DNA from: Actinomadura rudentiformis
Lineage (GTDB): Bacteria; Actinomycetota; Actinomycetes; Streptosporangiales; Streptosporangiaceae
Length of the DNA: 64,000 nt
Direction: 5' to 3'
NCBI RefSeq assembly: GCF_008923185.1
Contig: NZ_WBMT01000017.1
Location: 1 to 64,000 of the forward strand
Positions 39,899-48,628 of the stretch are shown one piece after another. Each line of letters opens with the position of its first letter. The stretch's first letter is position 1. The position numbers and the translations under genes are program-made. The notes below the pieces were generated by a model. That model worked only from the letters and a program-made list of their open reading frames with translations. It was not told the DNA's origin and ran no database searches.

Positions 39899-40552
39899 TC
39901 AGGCCTGCTCCGCACCGGGGTTCCTGATCGTGCCGACGATGGCCATGATCTCGGCGGCCATGTGGCGGGAGGCCTCCTCGTCGTCGCTCAGCGAGACCTC
40001 GGAGACCGCGCCGGCCATGGCGCCGGTGAGGACGACGGCCAGAGCCTCGTCCACGCCGCCGTCGGCGGTGTGGAAGAGGGCGGCGTTGCGGCGGGCCCAC
40101 TTGTTGAGGCGCTGGCGCATGACGCGGTCGAACCCGGGCGGGCCGTCGCCGGAGATGAAGAGGCGCGCCACGTCGCGTTCGGCCAGGCAGCCGTCGAGGT
40201 ACGCCCCGGCGCCGGCGATGAACTGCCGCATCGGGTCGGTCTCGCCCGCCTCCCGGACGGCGTTGATCGCCTCGCGGGTGCGCTCCTGCTGGCGGGCCTG
40301 GAACTCCTCGAACAGCGTCAGGTAGAGGTCGGCCTTGCCGTTGAAGTGGTGGTAAAGGCTGCCCACGCTGGCGCCGGCCTTGGCGACGATGTCGGTGACG
40401 GCGGCCTGGGCGAAGCCCGCCTCGCAGAACACGTCCCGCGCCGCGGCCAGGAGCGCGTTGCGCGTGGCCGCCCCGCGGTCCGAGGTCGTCCGGGCGGGCG
40501 TGTCGGCTTCCGTGGCCGGCCCGGCGGACGGGACATCGATCTCGCTGCTCAT
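39899..40552 (-). CDS. TetR-family transcriptional regulator
   Basis: 217 residues. The helix-turn-helix is at ~30-75 (RNALLAAARDVFCEAGFAQAAVTDIVAKAGASVGSLYHHFNGKADLY). The C-terminal ligand domain is helical and Ala-rich, with no recognised ligand motif. It is divergent from glpX and nearly abuts the DUF4245 gene on its own strand. It may control DUF4245 and glpX, or itself; no clear inverted repeat is seen in the 172-base gap. Confidence 0.85.
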   Translation of the reverse strand: MSSEIDVPSAGPATEADTPARTTSDRGAATRNALLAAARDVFCEAGFAQAAVTDIVAKAGASVGSLYHHFNGKADLYLTLFEEFQARQQERTREAINAVREAGETDPMRQFIAGAGAYLDGCLAERDVARLFISGDGPPGFDRVMRQRLNKWARRNAALFHTADGGVDEALAVVLTGAMAGAVSEVSLSDDEEASRHMAAEIMAIVGTIRNPGAEQA

Positions 40553-40724
40553 GAACCGAGAGATTACGCCCTCTCACGCTGCTGGAACGATCCCTTCTTC
40601 TCCGTGGCCGGGAAAACACTCGTCGCGGTGAGTGACGCCGCCTGCCTGGTCTGGTCCAATTTGAATCCCAAGGCTGGTCACACGGAGAATCCGAGTCATC
40701 CGCCGACCGAAGGGGCTGCTTCGC

Positions 40725-41759
40725 ATGTCCGACGAATCCACCGTCTCCTCGCCGCTCGCCACCGAGCCTGCGGCCCCGGACCGGAACCTGGCGATGGAAC
40801 TGGTCAGGGTGACCGAGGCCGCCGCCATGGCCGCCGCGCGCTGGGTGGGCAGGGGCGACAAGAACGGAGCCGACGGCGCCGCGGTCAACGCCATGCGCCA
40901 GCTGATCAACACCGTGTCCATGCGGGGCGTGGTGGTCATCGGCGAGGGCGAGAAGGACAACGCTCCCATGCTCTACAACGGGGAGGAGGTCGGCGACGGC
41001 AGCGGCGCGGAGTGCGACGTGGCGGTCGACCCGATCGACGGCACCCGCCTCACGGCACTGGGCATGAACAACGCCATCGCGGTGCTGTCGGTGGCCCCGC
41101 GCGGCTCGATGTTCGACCCGTCCGCGGTGTTCTACATGGAGAAGCTCGTCACCGGCCCCGAGGCGGCCGACGCCGTCGACATCCAGCGGCCGATCGCCGA
41201 CAACATCCGGGCGATCGCGCGGGCCAAGCACTCCACGCCCGAGGACGTGACGGTCGTCATCCTGGACCGGCCCCGCCATGACGGCATGGTCAAGGAGATC
41301 CGGGAGGCCGGCGCCCGGGTCAAGCTGATCACCGACGGCGACGTGGCCGGGGCGATCATGGCCGCGCGCGAGGGCACCGGCGTCGACCTGCTCCTGGGCA
41401 TCGGCGGTACGCCCGAGGGCATCATCGCGGCCTGTGCGATCAAGGCCCTGGGCGGTGTGATCCAGGGCCGGCTGTGGCCACAGGACGACGCCGAACGCCA
41501 GAAGGCGATCGACGCGGGCCACGATCTGGGCCGGGTCCTGACCACCGACGACCTGGTCACGTCGGATGACGTGTTCTTCGCCGCGACCGGCATCACCGAC
41601 GGCGAGCTCGTCGACGGTGTCCGCTACCGCAAGGGCACCGCGTTCACCCACTCCCTGGTGATGCGCTCCCGCAGCGGGACGATCCGCACGGTCTCCAGCG
41701 AGCACCATCTCAGCAAGCTCCGCGCCTACAGCGCGATCAACTTCGACACGGCGGTCTGA
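40725..41759 (+). CDS. glpX: Class II fructose-1,6-bisphosphatase
   Basis: 344 residues, ATG after GAAGGGG. It carries VVVIGEGEKDNAPMLYNGE and the metal-binding DPIDGTRLTALGMNNA motif of the Li+-sensitive phosphatase fold, then TDGDVAGAI and LLLGIGGTPEGIIAACAIKALGG. It removes the C1 phosphate from fructose-1,6-bisphosphate in gluconeogenesis. In actinobacteria GlpX is usually the main FBPase. A hairpin terminator follows directly. Confidence 0.96.
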   Translation: MSDESTVSSPLATEPAAPDRNLAMELVRVTEAAAMAAARWVGRGDKNGADGAAVNAMRQLINTVSMRGVVVIGEGEKDNAPMLYNGEEVGDGSGAECDVAVDPIDGTRLTALGMNNAIAVLSVAPRGSMFDPSAVFYMEKLVTGPEAADAVDIQRPIADNIRAIARAKHSTPEDVTVVILDRPRHDGMVKEIREAGARVKLITDGDVAGAIMAAREGTGVDLLLGIGGTPEGIIAACAIKALGGVIQGRLWPQDDAERQKAIDAGHDLGRVLTTDDLVTSDDVFFAATGITDGELVDGVRYRKGTAFTHSLVMRSRSGTIRTVSSEHHLSKLRAYSAINFDTAV

Positions 41760-41771
41760 GCCATCTCAGAG

Positions 41772-41797
41772 GGGCCGCGAGATCCGTCTCGCGGCCC
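41772..41797 (+). terminator. Hairpin terminator of glpX
   Basis: GGGCCGCGAG (41772-41781) pairs perfectly with CTCGCGGCCC (41788-41797) around a six-base loop, 13 bases after the glpX stop, followed by TTCG. Confidence 0.8.
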
Positions 41798-41822
41798 TTC
41801 GCCTGCTGCGGCCCTGCGCTTC

Positions 41823-41897
41823 CGGCTCTACCTGTTGCGGCTCTACCTGTTGCGGCTCTACCTGTTGCGGCTCTACCTGTTGCGGCTCTACCTGTTG
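41823..41897. repeat. Five copies of a 15-bp repeat over a stop codon
   Basis: CGGCTCTACCTGTTG is repeated exactly five times (41823-41897). Read on the minus strand each unit encodes ...RNR-stop, identical to the last codons and TAG of the DUF1707 gene that ends at 41888. The 3' terminus of that gene has thus been copied four times downstream, in frame. Confidence 0.95.
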
Positions 41898-42502
41898 CGG
41901 CCCAGGCGCCCGCGAACGCGCTGGCGGAAGGTCTGTTTGGGAGCCCGCGCCCGGATCGAGCCGAAGATCATGGTGCCGCTGATCTCGACCGTGGGACCCT
42001 CGTGGGCGGGGCGGGTGCGCAGATCGCGGGTGCTGACGAACGTCCGGCCGGTCACGTCCACCCGTACCCCCTCGGGAACGAGGATCCGGATCCGGCCGCC
42101 GAGGACCATCGAGTCGAGCACCACGTGCCGCCGCTGGAGCACCGCCTCGCGCAGGTCCAGCTCGACCGTGCCGAAGAGCGCGACCAGGGGCAGGCGGACG
42201 GGGACCACCCAGCGTCCCTCGCGGCGCGTACGGCCGAACAGGATCGAGATGGGACGGTCGTCGACCAGGATCGGCTGGGTCTCTTCGGGGCTGAGATCGG
42301 TGGTGAGGCCGGTCAGCTCGCCCAGGGTGCGCGCGGCGTAGGCGGCCGAGGTGCGCTCGGAGTGCTCCTCCATGGTGAGCCGCCCGTCCGCGAGCGCCTC
42401 GCCGAGCACGTTGACCACGCGCTCCCGGTCGGCGTCGGAGGCGCGCAGATCCCGTACGGGGGTCGCCTGGTCGCCAGGGGGCCGTCGGCTCGGGAAGTCC
42501 AC
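41888..42502 (-). CDS. DUF1707 / LiaF-like protein
   Basis: 204 residues. Residues ~14-68 match DUF1707 (DLRASDADRERVVNVLGEALADGRLTMEEHSERTSAAYAARTLGELTGLTTDL). Residues ~85-185 form a beta-rich domain like the LiaF/DUF2154 C-terminal region (LVALFGTVELDLREAVLQRRHVVLDSMVLGGRIRILVPEGVRVDV). LiaF-like domains belong to cell-envelope stress responses, so a membrane-associated sensing role is plausible. The stop codon lies in a five-copy tandem repeat. It is divergent from the ABC exporter genes. Confidence 0.88.
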   Translation of the reverse strand: MDFPSRRPPGDQATPVRDLRASDADRERVVNVLGEALADGRLTMEEHSERTSAAYAARTLGELTGLTTDLSPEETQPILVDDRPISILFGRTRREGRWVVPVRLPLVALFGTVELDLREAVLQRRHVVLDSMVLGGRIRILVPEGVRVDVTGRTFVSTRDLRTRPAHEGPTVEISGTMIFGSIRARAPKQTFRQRVRGRLGRNR

Positions 42503-42600
42503 GTTATGAAGGGTAGAGGACCGAGGGCCGTGATCGGCTGACGGTGAATGGACGGAAAATCTGTGGGGATTTGTCCCGTCCTGTGCTTATCGTGGCGGAC

Positions 42601-43557
42601 ATGGCGGTGCAACGGACCGAAACCATCTCGATCCAGCGAGCGACCGAGGGCGCGGCGGCGATCAGCCTGCGGGGGGTCGTCAAGCGCTTCGGCAAGCTCA
42701 CGGCCGTCGACGGACTCGATCTGGACGTTCCCAACGGGATATGCCTGGGGCTGCTGGGCCCGAACGGCGCGGGCAAGTCGACCACGATGAAGCTGCTCAC
42801 CGCGCAGGCCATCGCGGACGAGGGCGCCATCGAGGTCCTCGGCTTCGCCGTCCCCCGCGAGTCCAAGCGCGCGCGGGCCTCGATGGGGGTCGTGCCCCAG
42901 CAGGACAACCTCGACGAGGAGCTCACCGCCCGCGAGAACCTGGAGGTCTTCGCCCACCTCTATCGCGTACCGCGCAAGGACCGTGAGGCGGCGGTGGAGG
43001 ACGCGCTGGAGCTCGCCCATCTGACCGACCGGCAGCGGACCAAGGCCGGCGATCTGTCCGGCGGGATGCGCCGGCGGCTGCTGATCGCACGCGGCCTGGT
43101 GCACCGTCCCGCCCTGGTGCTGCTGGACGAGCCCACCGTGGGCCTCGACCCGCAGGTACGGGCGGAGCTGTGGGGGCTGATCGACGGGCTGCGGTCGCGC
43201 GGCACCACCGTGCTGATGTCCACCCACTACATCGAGGAGGCCGAACGGCTTGCCGACGACTGCGCGCTGATGTCGCACGGCAAGGTGGCGGCGCGCGGTG
43301 CTCCCGCAGAGCTCATCGCCGAGCACGCGGGTGAACGCGTCGTCGAGCACTACGGCCCGCCCGAACGCCTGGAGGCCGTGGAACGGCTGGCGCACGCCGC
43401 CGGGCTGCCCACCCGCCGGACGGGCACGTCGGTGTCGGTGCTCAAGGCCGAGACCATGCCGCACTCGCTGATCGACGACCTCGGGCCGGACGGCGTACGG
43501 CGCGCGGCCAACCTGGAGGACGTGTTCGTGGTGCTCACGGGAGAACGAGTCGAATGA
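42601..43557 (+). CDS. ABC exporter ATP-binding protein (DrrA/NodI type)
   Basis: 318 residues from the ATG at 42601. Walker A is LLGPNGAGKST, the signature LSGGMRRRLLIARGL, Walker B LVLLDEPTVGLDP and the switch His in MSTHYIEEAERL. A C-terminal ~90-residue extension is usual for drug/lipid exporters of this type. The permease follows with an ATGA overlap. The transported substrate cannot be told from sequence. Confidence 0.92.
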   Translation: MAVQRTETISIQRATEGAAAISLRGVVKRFGKLTAVDGLDLDVPNGICLGLLGPNGAGKSTTMKLLTAQAIADEGAIEVLGFAVPRESKRARASMGVVPQQDNLDEELTARENLEVFAHLYRVPRKDREAAVEDALELAHLTDRQRTKAGDLSGGMRRRLLIARGLVHRPALVLLDEPTVGLDPQVRAELWGLIDGLRSRGTTVLMSTHYIEEAERLADDCALMSHGKVAARGAPAELIAEHAGERVVEHYGPPERLEAVERLAHAAGLPTRRTGTSVSVLKAETMPHSLIDDLGPDGVRRAANLEDVFVVLTGERVE

Positions 43558-44366
43558 CCGACACCACCGTCCGGACCACCAGGCACGCGGCCCCGCGGCT
43601 GCGGCGCTTCGAGCTGGCCCCTGTCAGGGGCGTCTGGCGGCACGAGATCGCGCTCTTCAAGCGCTACTGGCGGTCGGCGTCGTTCGCCTCGATGTTCGAG
43701 CCGACGTTCATGATGCTGGCCTTCGGCTACGGCTTCGGGTCGCTGGTGGCGGTGGTGGGCGACTTCCGCTACCTCGACTTCGTCGGCACCGGCATGGTCG
43801 GCACGGCCGCGCTGTTCACCTCGGTCTTCCCGGGGATGTTCAACGGCTACATCCGGCGGGTCTACCAGCACACCTACGACGCGATGCTGGCCGCGCCGGT
43901 GGACACGCACGAGCTGGTCACGGGCGAGGCGCTGTGGATCGCGTCGAAGTCGGCGCTGTACTCGTGCTCGCCGCTGGTGGTGGCCATGTTCTTCGGGCTC
44001 GATCCGGCCCCGGGAATGGTGCTGGTGCCGCTGGTCACGTTCGTCACCGCGCTCGGCTTCGCGCTCTTCGGCATGTGGGCGTCGGCGATCGTGCCGTCGA
44101 TCAACTCATTCGACTACGTGATCACCGGGGTGGTGACGCCGCTCTTCCTGATCGCGGGCACGTTCTTCCCGGTCGACTCGCTGCCCGGCTGGGTGCACGT
44201 GGTGGCGCGGATCAACCCGCTGTACCACTGCGTGGAGCTGGTGCGGCACGCGGTGTTCGGGCTGAAACCGCTGGCCGACCTGGGGCATCTGGCAGCGCTC
44301 GGGCTGTTCGCGGCGCTGATGTGGATCATCGCGGTCCGGGCCATGCGCCGGCGCCTGATCGCCTGA
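43554..44366 (+). CDS. ABC-2 type exporter permease
   Basis: 270 residues, start overlapping the ATPase stop. Six membrane helices are visible, with the ABC2_membrane features ALFKRYWRSASFASMFEPTFMMLAFGYG and GVVTPLFLIAGTFFPVDSLPGWVHVVARINPLYHCVELVRHAVFG (NodJ/DrrB-like). It forms the channel for the preceding ATPase. Its last codons (RRRLIA-stop) are duplicated downstream. Confidence 0.92.
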   Translation: MTDTTVRTTRHAAPRLRRFELAPVRGVWRHEIALFKRYWRSASFASMFEPTFMMLAFGYGFGSLVAVVGDFRYLDFVGTGMVGTAALFTSVFPGMFNGYIRRVYQHTYDAMLAAPVDTHELVTGEALWIASKSALYSCSPLVVAMFFGLDPAPGMVLVPLVTFVTALGFALFGMWASAIVPSINSFDYVITGVVTPLFLIAGTFFPVDSLPGWVHVVARINPLYHCVELVRHAVFGLKPLADLGHLAALGLFAALMWIIAVRAMRRRLIA

Positions 44367-44417
44367 GCCGGCGCCGCCTGATCGCGTGAGTCCGCGTGAG
44401 CCGGGGTCTCCTGATCG
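44347..44417. repeat. Degenerate tandem copies of the permease 3' end
   Basis: The terminal 20 bases of the permease gene with TGA (44347-44366) recur as 44367-44389, again ending in TGA, and more loosely at 44400-44417. The second copy still reads RRRLIA-stop in another frame. Confidence 0.7.
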
Positions 44418-44440
44418 TCCGATCCGGCACCGGCCGAGTC

Positions 44441-44487
44441 CGTGATCCGGGTCACGTTTGACCTGTGACCTCGCCCATCTCTACGCT
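44441..44487 (+). promoter_or_regulatory. MFS gene promoter with upstream CGTGA-N6-TCACG site
   Basis: -35 TTGACC (44458-44463), an 18-base spacer and -10 TACGCT (44482-44487), about 50 bases upstream of the ATG at 44539. Directly upstream, CGTGATCCGGGTCACG (44441-44456) has CRP-like spacing and near-consensus half-sites, adjoining the -35 box. Confidence 0.5.
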
Positions 44488-44538
44488 GACGCGAAAATCT
44501 CTCACATTGATCGCGCAGCTCAAAGAGGTGGATGCCGC

Positions 44539-45795
44539 ATGTCAGCGTCGGCCCGGCAAGGCATCACCGGTGACGTCACGGAGCGGGACCGCCAGGCGCG
44601 GTTCGCCACGTACGCCGCGTTCGCGATCCAGGGACTGTGCTTCGCCTCGCTGGTCACCCAGGTCCCGAAGATCCAGAAAGCCCACGACCTCAGCGACGCG
44701 ACGCTCTCGCTGGTGCTCCTGATGGTCCCGCTGGTCGCCGGCGTCGGCAGCGTGCTCTCCGGCTTCCTGTTCGCCCGGCTCGGCAGCAGGCCGGTCCTGC
44801 GGATCAGCCAGCCCGCCGTCTGCCTGACCATCGTCCTGATCGGGCTGGCGGGCGGCAACGACGTGGTCCTGTACGCGGCGGTGGCGCTGTTCGGGCTCTT
44901 CGTCGGCGGCGTGGACGCCTCCATGAACGCCCAGGCCGTCGCGGTCGAACGGCGTTACGGCGTCAGCCTGATCACCGGCTTCTACGCCGTCTGGAGCGTG
45001 GCCGGCATCCTCGGCGGCCTGTGGTCCTCCCTGGCCAACAAGATCGACCTCTCGCTGCTCACCGGCTTCGCGATCGCCGCCGCGCTCGGCGCCGCCGCCT
45101 CGCTCGCCACCGGGCACCGGCTCTACGGCAAGACCGAGGAGGCCGCCGGGCAGCCCGCACCCGAGGACCTCAAGGCCGCCGGCCGCAGCGTGCCGTGGCG
45201 TCCGATCCTCATCGTGGGCACCGCGATGGGGGTGTTCTACCTCGCGGATGCGGCGATCTCCAACTACGGCGCCAAGTACCTGGAGGACGAGCTCGACAGC
45301 AGCGACTGGGTCGGCCCGCTCGGCTACGTCGCCTACCAGGTCGCCATGGTCTTCAGCCGTGCCGTCGCCGACTTCGGCGTCCGGCGCTCCGGCGCCGTCC
45401 CGGTCGTGCGCCTCGGCGCCCTCGTCGGGCTCATCGGCATGATCGGCGTGGTCGCCGCGCCGAACGCCTACGTCGCCATCCCCGCGCTCGCCGTCGCGGG
45501 CCTGGGCCTCAGCGTCATCGCGCCGGTCGCCTTCACCGCGGCGGGCCGGGTCGACCCGACCGGCCTGGGCATCGCGGTCTCCCGCGTGAACGTCTTCAAC
45601 TACGTGGGCTTCGTCGTCGGCGCCGCCGTGGTCGGCGCCATCGCCCCGGTCAGCAGCGAGAACGGCATCCGGCTCGCGTTCATCGTCCCGACCGCCCTGA
45701 TCCTGGTCATCTTCGCGACCGCGCGCGGTTTCGACCCCAAGCCCGTCCCCGGCGCCCGTCCTGACACGCCCGTCGCGGAACGCCCCACCGTCTGA
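44539..45795 (+). CDS. MFS transporter
   Basis: 418 residues from the ATG at 44539, preceded by AAAGAGGTGG. Twelve membrane helices can be traced. The loop after helix 2 is FARLGSRPVLR, the MFS motif A position. The sequence resembles YbjJ/inner-membrane-type actinobacterial MFS proteins (FAIQGLCFASLVTQVPKIQKAHDLSDATLSL). Substrate is unknown. A hairpin terminator follows. Confidence 0.88.
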   Translation: MSASARQGITGDVTERDRQARFATYAAFAIQGLCFASLVTQVPKIQKAHDLSDATLSLVLLMVPLVAGVGSVLSGFLFARLGSRPVLRISQPAVCLTIVLIGLAGGNDVVLYAAVALFGLFVGGVDASMNAQAVAVERRYGVSLITGFYAVWSVAGILGGLWSSLANKIDLSLLTGFAIAAALGAAASLATGHRLYGKTEEAAGQPAPEDLKAAGRSVPWRPILIVGTAMGVFYLADAAISNYGAKYLEDELDSSDWVGPLGYVAYQVAMVFSRAVADFGVRRSGAVPVVRLGALVGLIGMIGVVAAPNAYVAIPALAVAGLGLSVIAPVAFTAAGRVDPTGLGIAVSRVNVFNYVGFVVGAAVVGAIAPVSSENGIRLAFIVPTALILVIFATARGFDPKPVPGARPDTPVAERPTV

Positions 45796-45804
45796 CAGGC
45801 GTGA

Positions 45805-45831
45805 GCCTGGTCTCGTGCTCGGAGACCAGGC
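45805..45831. terminator. Hairpin terminator after MFS gene
   Basis: GCCTGGTCTC (45805-45814) pairs with GAGACCAGGC (45822-45831) around seven bases, between the MFS stop and the convergent small gene's stop. Confidence 0.8.
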
Positions 45832-45859
45832 CCACGTTCCGCCCAAATAAATCTCGGGG

Positions 45860-46090
45860 TCAGGCTTCTTCCAGAGCGGCCACTGCGAGTTCACCCGCCG
45901 ACTGTGCCTGCTCCGGAGACATGTCCTCTATCGCGCGCGCCAACGCGGTCGCTGCGGCATCCGCTGCCGCGCGGGCCGTGACCACATGCTCTTGAGCCCG
46001 TTCCAGATCCCCCAGGCCCACGCAGTCGAAAGCCACCTGGGAATCGTGTGCGGCCATCCTGAGCTGCCGTGCTGCTTCTTCCAGACTCAT
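45860..46090 (-). CDS. Small helical protein of unknown function
   Basis: 76 residues, ATG six bases after GGAGGAGG, a strong site that argues for a real gene. The sequence (SLEEAARQLRMAAHDSQVAFDCVGLGDLERAQEHVVTARAAADAAATALARAIEDMSPEQAQSAGELAVAALEEA) is all helical and Ala-rich, with no membrane segment. It lies 29 bases downstream of the MocR gene stop on the same strand, so it may be co-transcribed with it. I do not recognise a family. Confidence 0.65.
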   Translation of the reverse strand: MSLEEAARQLRMAAHDSQVAFDCVGLGDLERAQEHVVTARAAADAAATALARAIEDMSPEQAQSAGELAVAALEEA

Positions 46091-46119
46091 CCGTCGCCTC
46101 CTCCGCTGAGATGGGCTTC

Positions 46120-47556
46120 CTACCCGCGAGCCTCCTGGGCAATCGCCTTCCCCAGCAGCTCGGCGGCCTGGACCAGGCGGGTTTCACCGAGGCGGCCATA
46201 GCCGAGGACCAGCGCGGGCGGGGCCTGCCCCGAACGGGGCGGAGACCACATGGCGGCGGCTCCCGCCACCGAGACGCCGAGGCTCGCGGCGGCGGCGACG
46301 ACCGCGCCCTCGTCGGAGCCCGGCGGGAGTTCGACGTAGAGGTGGATGCCCGCCGAGACGCCGTGCACCTTGACCGAAGGCGCGTACTTGCCGAGCGCTT
46401 CGACCAGCACGTCCCGCCGCGCCCGGTACTGCCGGCGCATCGTGCGCAGATGCCGGTCGTACGAGCCGGTGGAGAGAAGGTTCGCCAAGGCGTACTGGTC
46501 GAGGACCGGCGCGCCCAGATCGTGCTGCGCGCGGTACGTACGGAGCCGGTCGGCCAGCTTCGGCGACGCGGCGGCCCAGCCCAGGCGCAGTGCGGGTGCG
46601 AGCGCCTTGCTCACCGAGCCGAGCAGGACCACCCGCTCGGGGTCGACGCCCTGCAGGCAGCCCACCGGCTCGCGGTCGTAGCGGAACTCGGCGTCGTAGT
46701 CGTCCTCGATGATCAGGCCGTTCACGTCCCGTGCCCAGGCGATCAGCTGGGCTCGGCGGCCCGGGGACAGGACCACGCCCGTCGGGTACTGGTGGGCGGG
46801 GGTGACGAGGATCGCGCGGGCCTGCGTGCGGGCGAGCGCGGCCACGTCGACGCCCTCGGCGTCGACCGGGACGGGGGCGAGCCGGACACCGGTGGCGTCC
46901 AGCATCGGGGCCTGGCGGCTGCTGGTGGGGTCCTCCACCGCGAGCTCACGGTGCCCGTCCCCGACCAGCATCCGGACGATCGCCGACAGCCCGTGCGCGA
47001 CCCCGTTCATGATCACGATCTGGTCGGCGTCGGCGTGCGCGGCGCGGACCCGGCCGAGGTATCCGGCCAGTTCGGCGCGCAGCAGGGGCGCGCCGCCCGG
47101 ATCGGGGTAGCCCAGATCGTCCTTGGGGAGCGTGCGCAACGACGCGCGCACCGCCGCGAGCCAGCGCTCCCGGGGGAACGCGGCGAGGTCGGGCTGGCTG
47201 GGCCACATGTCGTAGGGGAGCGAGCCCTCCGGAGTCTCCGGCGATGGCTCCGCCGCAGGCTCTCCGGGCCAGAGGGGCGGGCGCGCGGCGGGCGTGGGAG
47301 CGTCCGCGCGCGCCAGCGGCGCCACCCTGGTGCCGTCGCCGCGGCGGGCGATGAGGAAGCCCTCCGCGATGAGCTGCTCGTAGGCGGTGACCACGACCCC
47401 GCGGGACACGTCGAGATCGCGGGCGAGGTCGCGGCTCGAGGGAAGCCGGGTGCCGGCGGTCAGCCGCCCGGTCCGGACGCCCGCGCGGAACCCGGCGGCG
47501 ATCTGCGCCGCGAGACGTCCGGCGGTCCGGTCGAGGGTGAGATGCAAGTCGGTCAC
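46120..47556 (-). CDS. MocR-type regulator (GntR HTH fused to aminotransferase fold)
   Basis: 478 residues from the GTG at 47556; frames further up run into the operator region. The winged helix is at ~5-75 (AAQIAAGFRAGVRTGRLTAGTRLPSSRDLARDLDVSRGVVVTAYEQLIAEGFL). The fold-type I aminotransferase domain has LVTPAHQYPTGVVLSPGRR, IIEDDYDAEFRYDREPVGCLQG and the PLP-lysine motif LLGSVSKALAPALRLGW. MocR proteins sense PLP-linked ligands. It is divergent from the EamA exporter, a very common pairing, so that transporter is the likely target. Confidence 0.9.
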   Translation of the reverse strand: MTDLHLTLDRTAGRLAAQIAAGFRAGVRTGRLTAGTRLPSSRDLARDLDVSRGVVVTAYEQLIAEGFLIARRGDGTRVAPLARADAPTPAARPPLWPGEPAAEPSPETPEGSLPYDMWPSQPDLAAFPRERWLAAVRASLRTLPKDDLGYPDPGGAPLLRAELAGYLGRVRAAHADADQIVIMNGVAHGLSAIVRMLVGDGHRELAVEDPTSSRQAPMLDATGVRLAPVPVDAEGVDVAALARTQARAILVTPAHQYPTGVVLSPGRRAQLIAWARDVNGLIIEDDYDAEFRYDREPVGCLQGVDPERVVLLGSVSKALAPALRLGWAAASPKLADRLRTYRAQHDLGAPVLDQYALANLLSTGSYDRHLRTMRRQYRARRDVLVEALGKYAPSVKVHGVSAGIHLYVELPPGSDEGAVVAAAASLGVSVAGAAAMWSPPRSGQAPPALVLGYGRLGETRLVQAAELLGKAIAQEARG

Positions 47557-47604
47557 ATAGTGCTCAGCGTTCGGAGAGTGGCTGGGCGTCACCGTCGGCG
47601 CTTT

Positions 47605-47648
47605 TGGTCCATGGTCCAGCGGTCTCATTGGCCCTGTATCGAGGTCCA
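47605..47648. promoter_or_regulatory. Direct-repeat operator GGTCCA x3 for MocR
   Basis: TGGTCCA occurs twice head-to-tail (47605-47611, 47612-47618) and AGGTCCA again at 47642-47648, between the divergent MocR and EamA genes. MocR proteins typically bind direct repeats, so these are the probable sites. Confidence 0.5.
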
Positions 47649-47671
47649 AGCAACTCCTAGCGTCCCATGTC

Positions 47672-48628
47672 ATGACATCCACGACCAGCATCAGCACAGG
47701 CACAAGCACCAGGGGCGTCCTGGGCGCCGGGAGCGCCATGTTCTGCGTCGGCACGCTCACCGCGGTGTCGGCCACCATCGCCGACTATCCGGTCTTCGGC
47801 GGCCAGGCCGTCCGCTACACGGCCGCCGCAGTGATCTTGCTCGTCGCCGTACGGCTCGTCGACCGGCGCCGGGGAGGGCGCAGGTTCACCCTGCGGAGTC
47901 TGACACTGCGGGATCTGACGTTGCTGACGGCGCTCGCGGGCACCGGCCTCGCCGCGTTCAACGTGTTCATCGTGGCCGCGACCCGCGACACCAGCCCGGC
48001 GACCATCGGCACGGTGATCGCCACCGTGCCGATCGCCCTGGCCCTGGTCGGGCCGATCCTCGAACGGCGCCGGCCGTCGCCAGTGATCGTCGTCTCGGCC
48101 GTCGTGGTGACGCTGGGCGCGGCGCTCGCGAACGGCCTGGGCACCGGGACCCTGCGCGGGCTCCTGCTGTCGCTGGGCGCCCTGGGCGGCGAGGTGTGCT
48201 TCTCGCTGCTCGCCGTGCCGCTGCTGCCCAAGCTCGGCCCGCTGCGGGTGTCGGCCTACTCGGCGGCGCTGGCCGCGCCCATGCTGCTGGTCATCGGGCT
48301 GATCGCCGACGGCCGGGCCGTCCTGCGCGTGCCGACGGTGGGCGAGGCCGCCGGTTTCACCTACCTGTCGGTGGTCGTGACGACCGTGGCGTTCCTGCTC
48401 TGGTACGACGCGCTCGGGCGGCTGGGGGCCGACAGGGCCGGGCTCTTCGCGGGGGTGATCCCGGTGAGCGCGGTGATCACCACCGTCGCGCTCGGGCTGG
48501 GCAGTCCCGCCCCGGCCGACTTGGCGGGCGCGGCCCTGGTCGCCGTGGGCGTGGTGATCGGGCTGCGTCCCGGGCGGCGACGCCCGGCACCCACGCCGGC
48601 GCCCGCACCCGCCACGGCGGGCTGCTAG
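47672..48628 (+). CDS. EamA/DMT-family transporter
   Basis: 318 residues, ATG at 47672. About ten membrane helices in two EamA repeats (~20-150 and ~165-300), with GAALANGLGTGTLRGLLLSLGALGGEVCFSLLAVPLL between them. EamA proteins export amino acids and related metabolites. A Pro/Ala tail ends the protein. The divergent MocR regulator suggests induction by an amino-acid-like or PLP-linked compound. Tandem repeats begin at its stop codon. Confidence 0.88.
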   Translation: MTSTTSISTGTSTRGVLGAGSAMFCVGTLTAVSATIADYPVFGGQAVRYTAAAVILLVAVRLVDRRRGGRRFTLRSLTLRDLTLLTALAGTGLAAFNVFIVAATRDTSPATIGTVIATVPIALALVGPILERRRPSPVIVVSAVVVTLGAALANGLGTGTLRGLLLSLGALGGEVCFSLLAVPLLPKLGPLRVSAYSAALAAPMLLVIGLIADGRAVLRVPTVGEAAGFTYLSVVVTTVAFLLWYDALGRLGADRAGLFAGVIPVSAVITTVALGLGSPAPADLAGAALVAVGVVIGLRPGRRRPAPTPAPAPATAGC

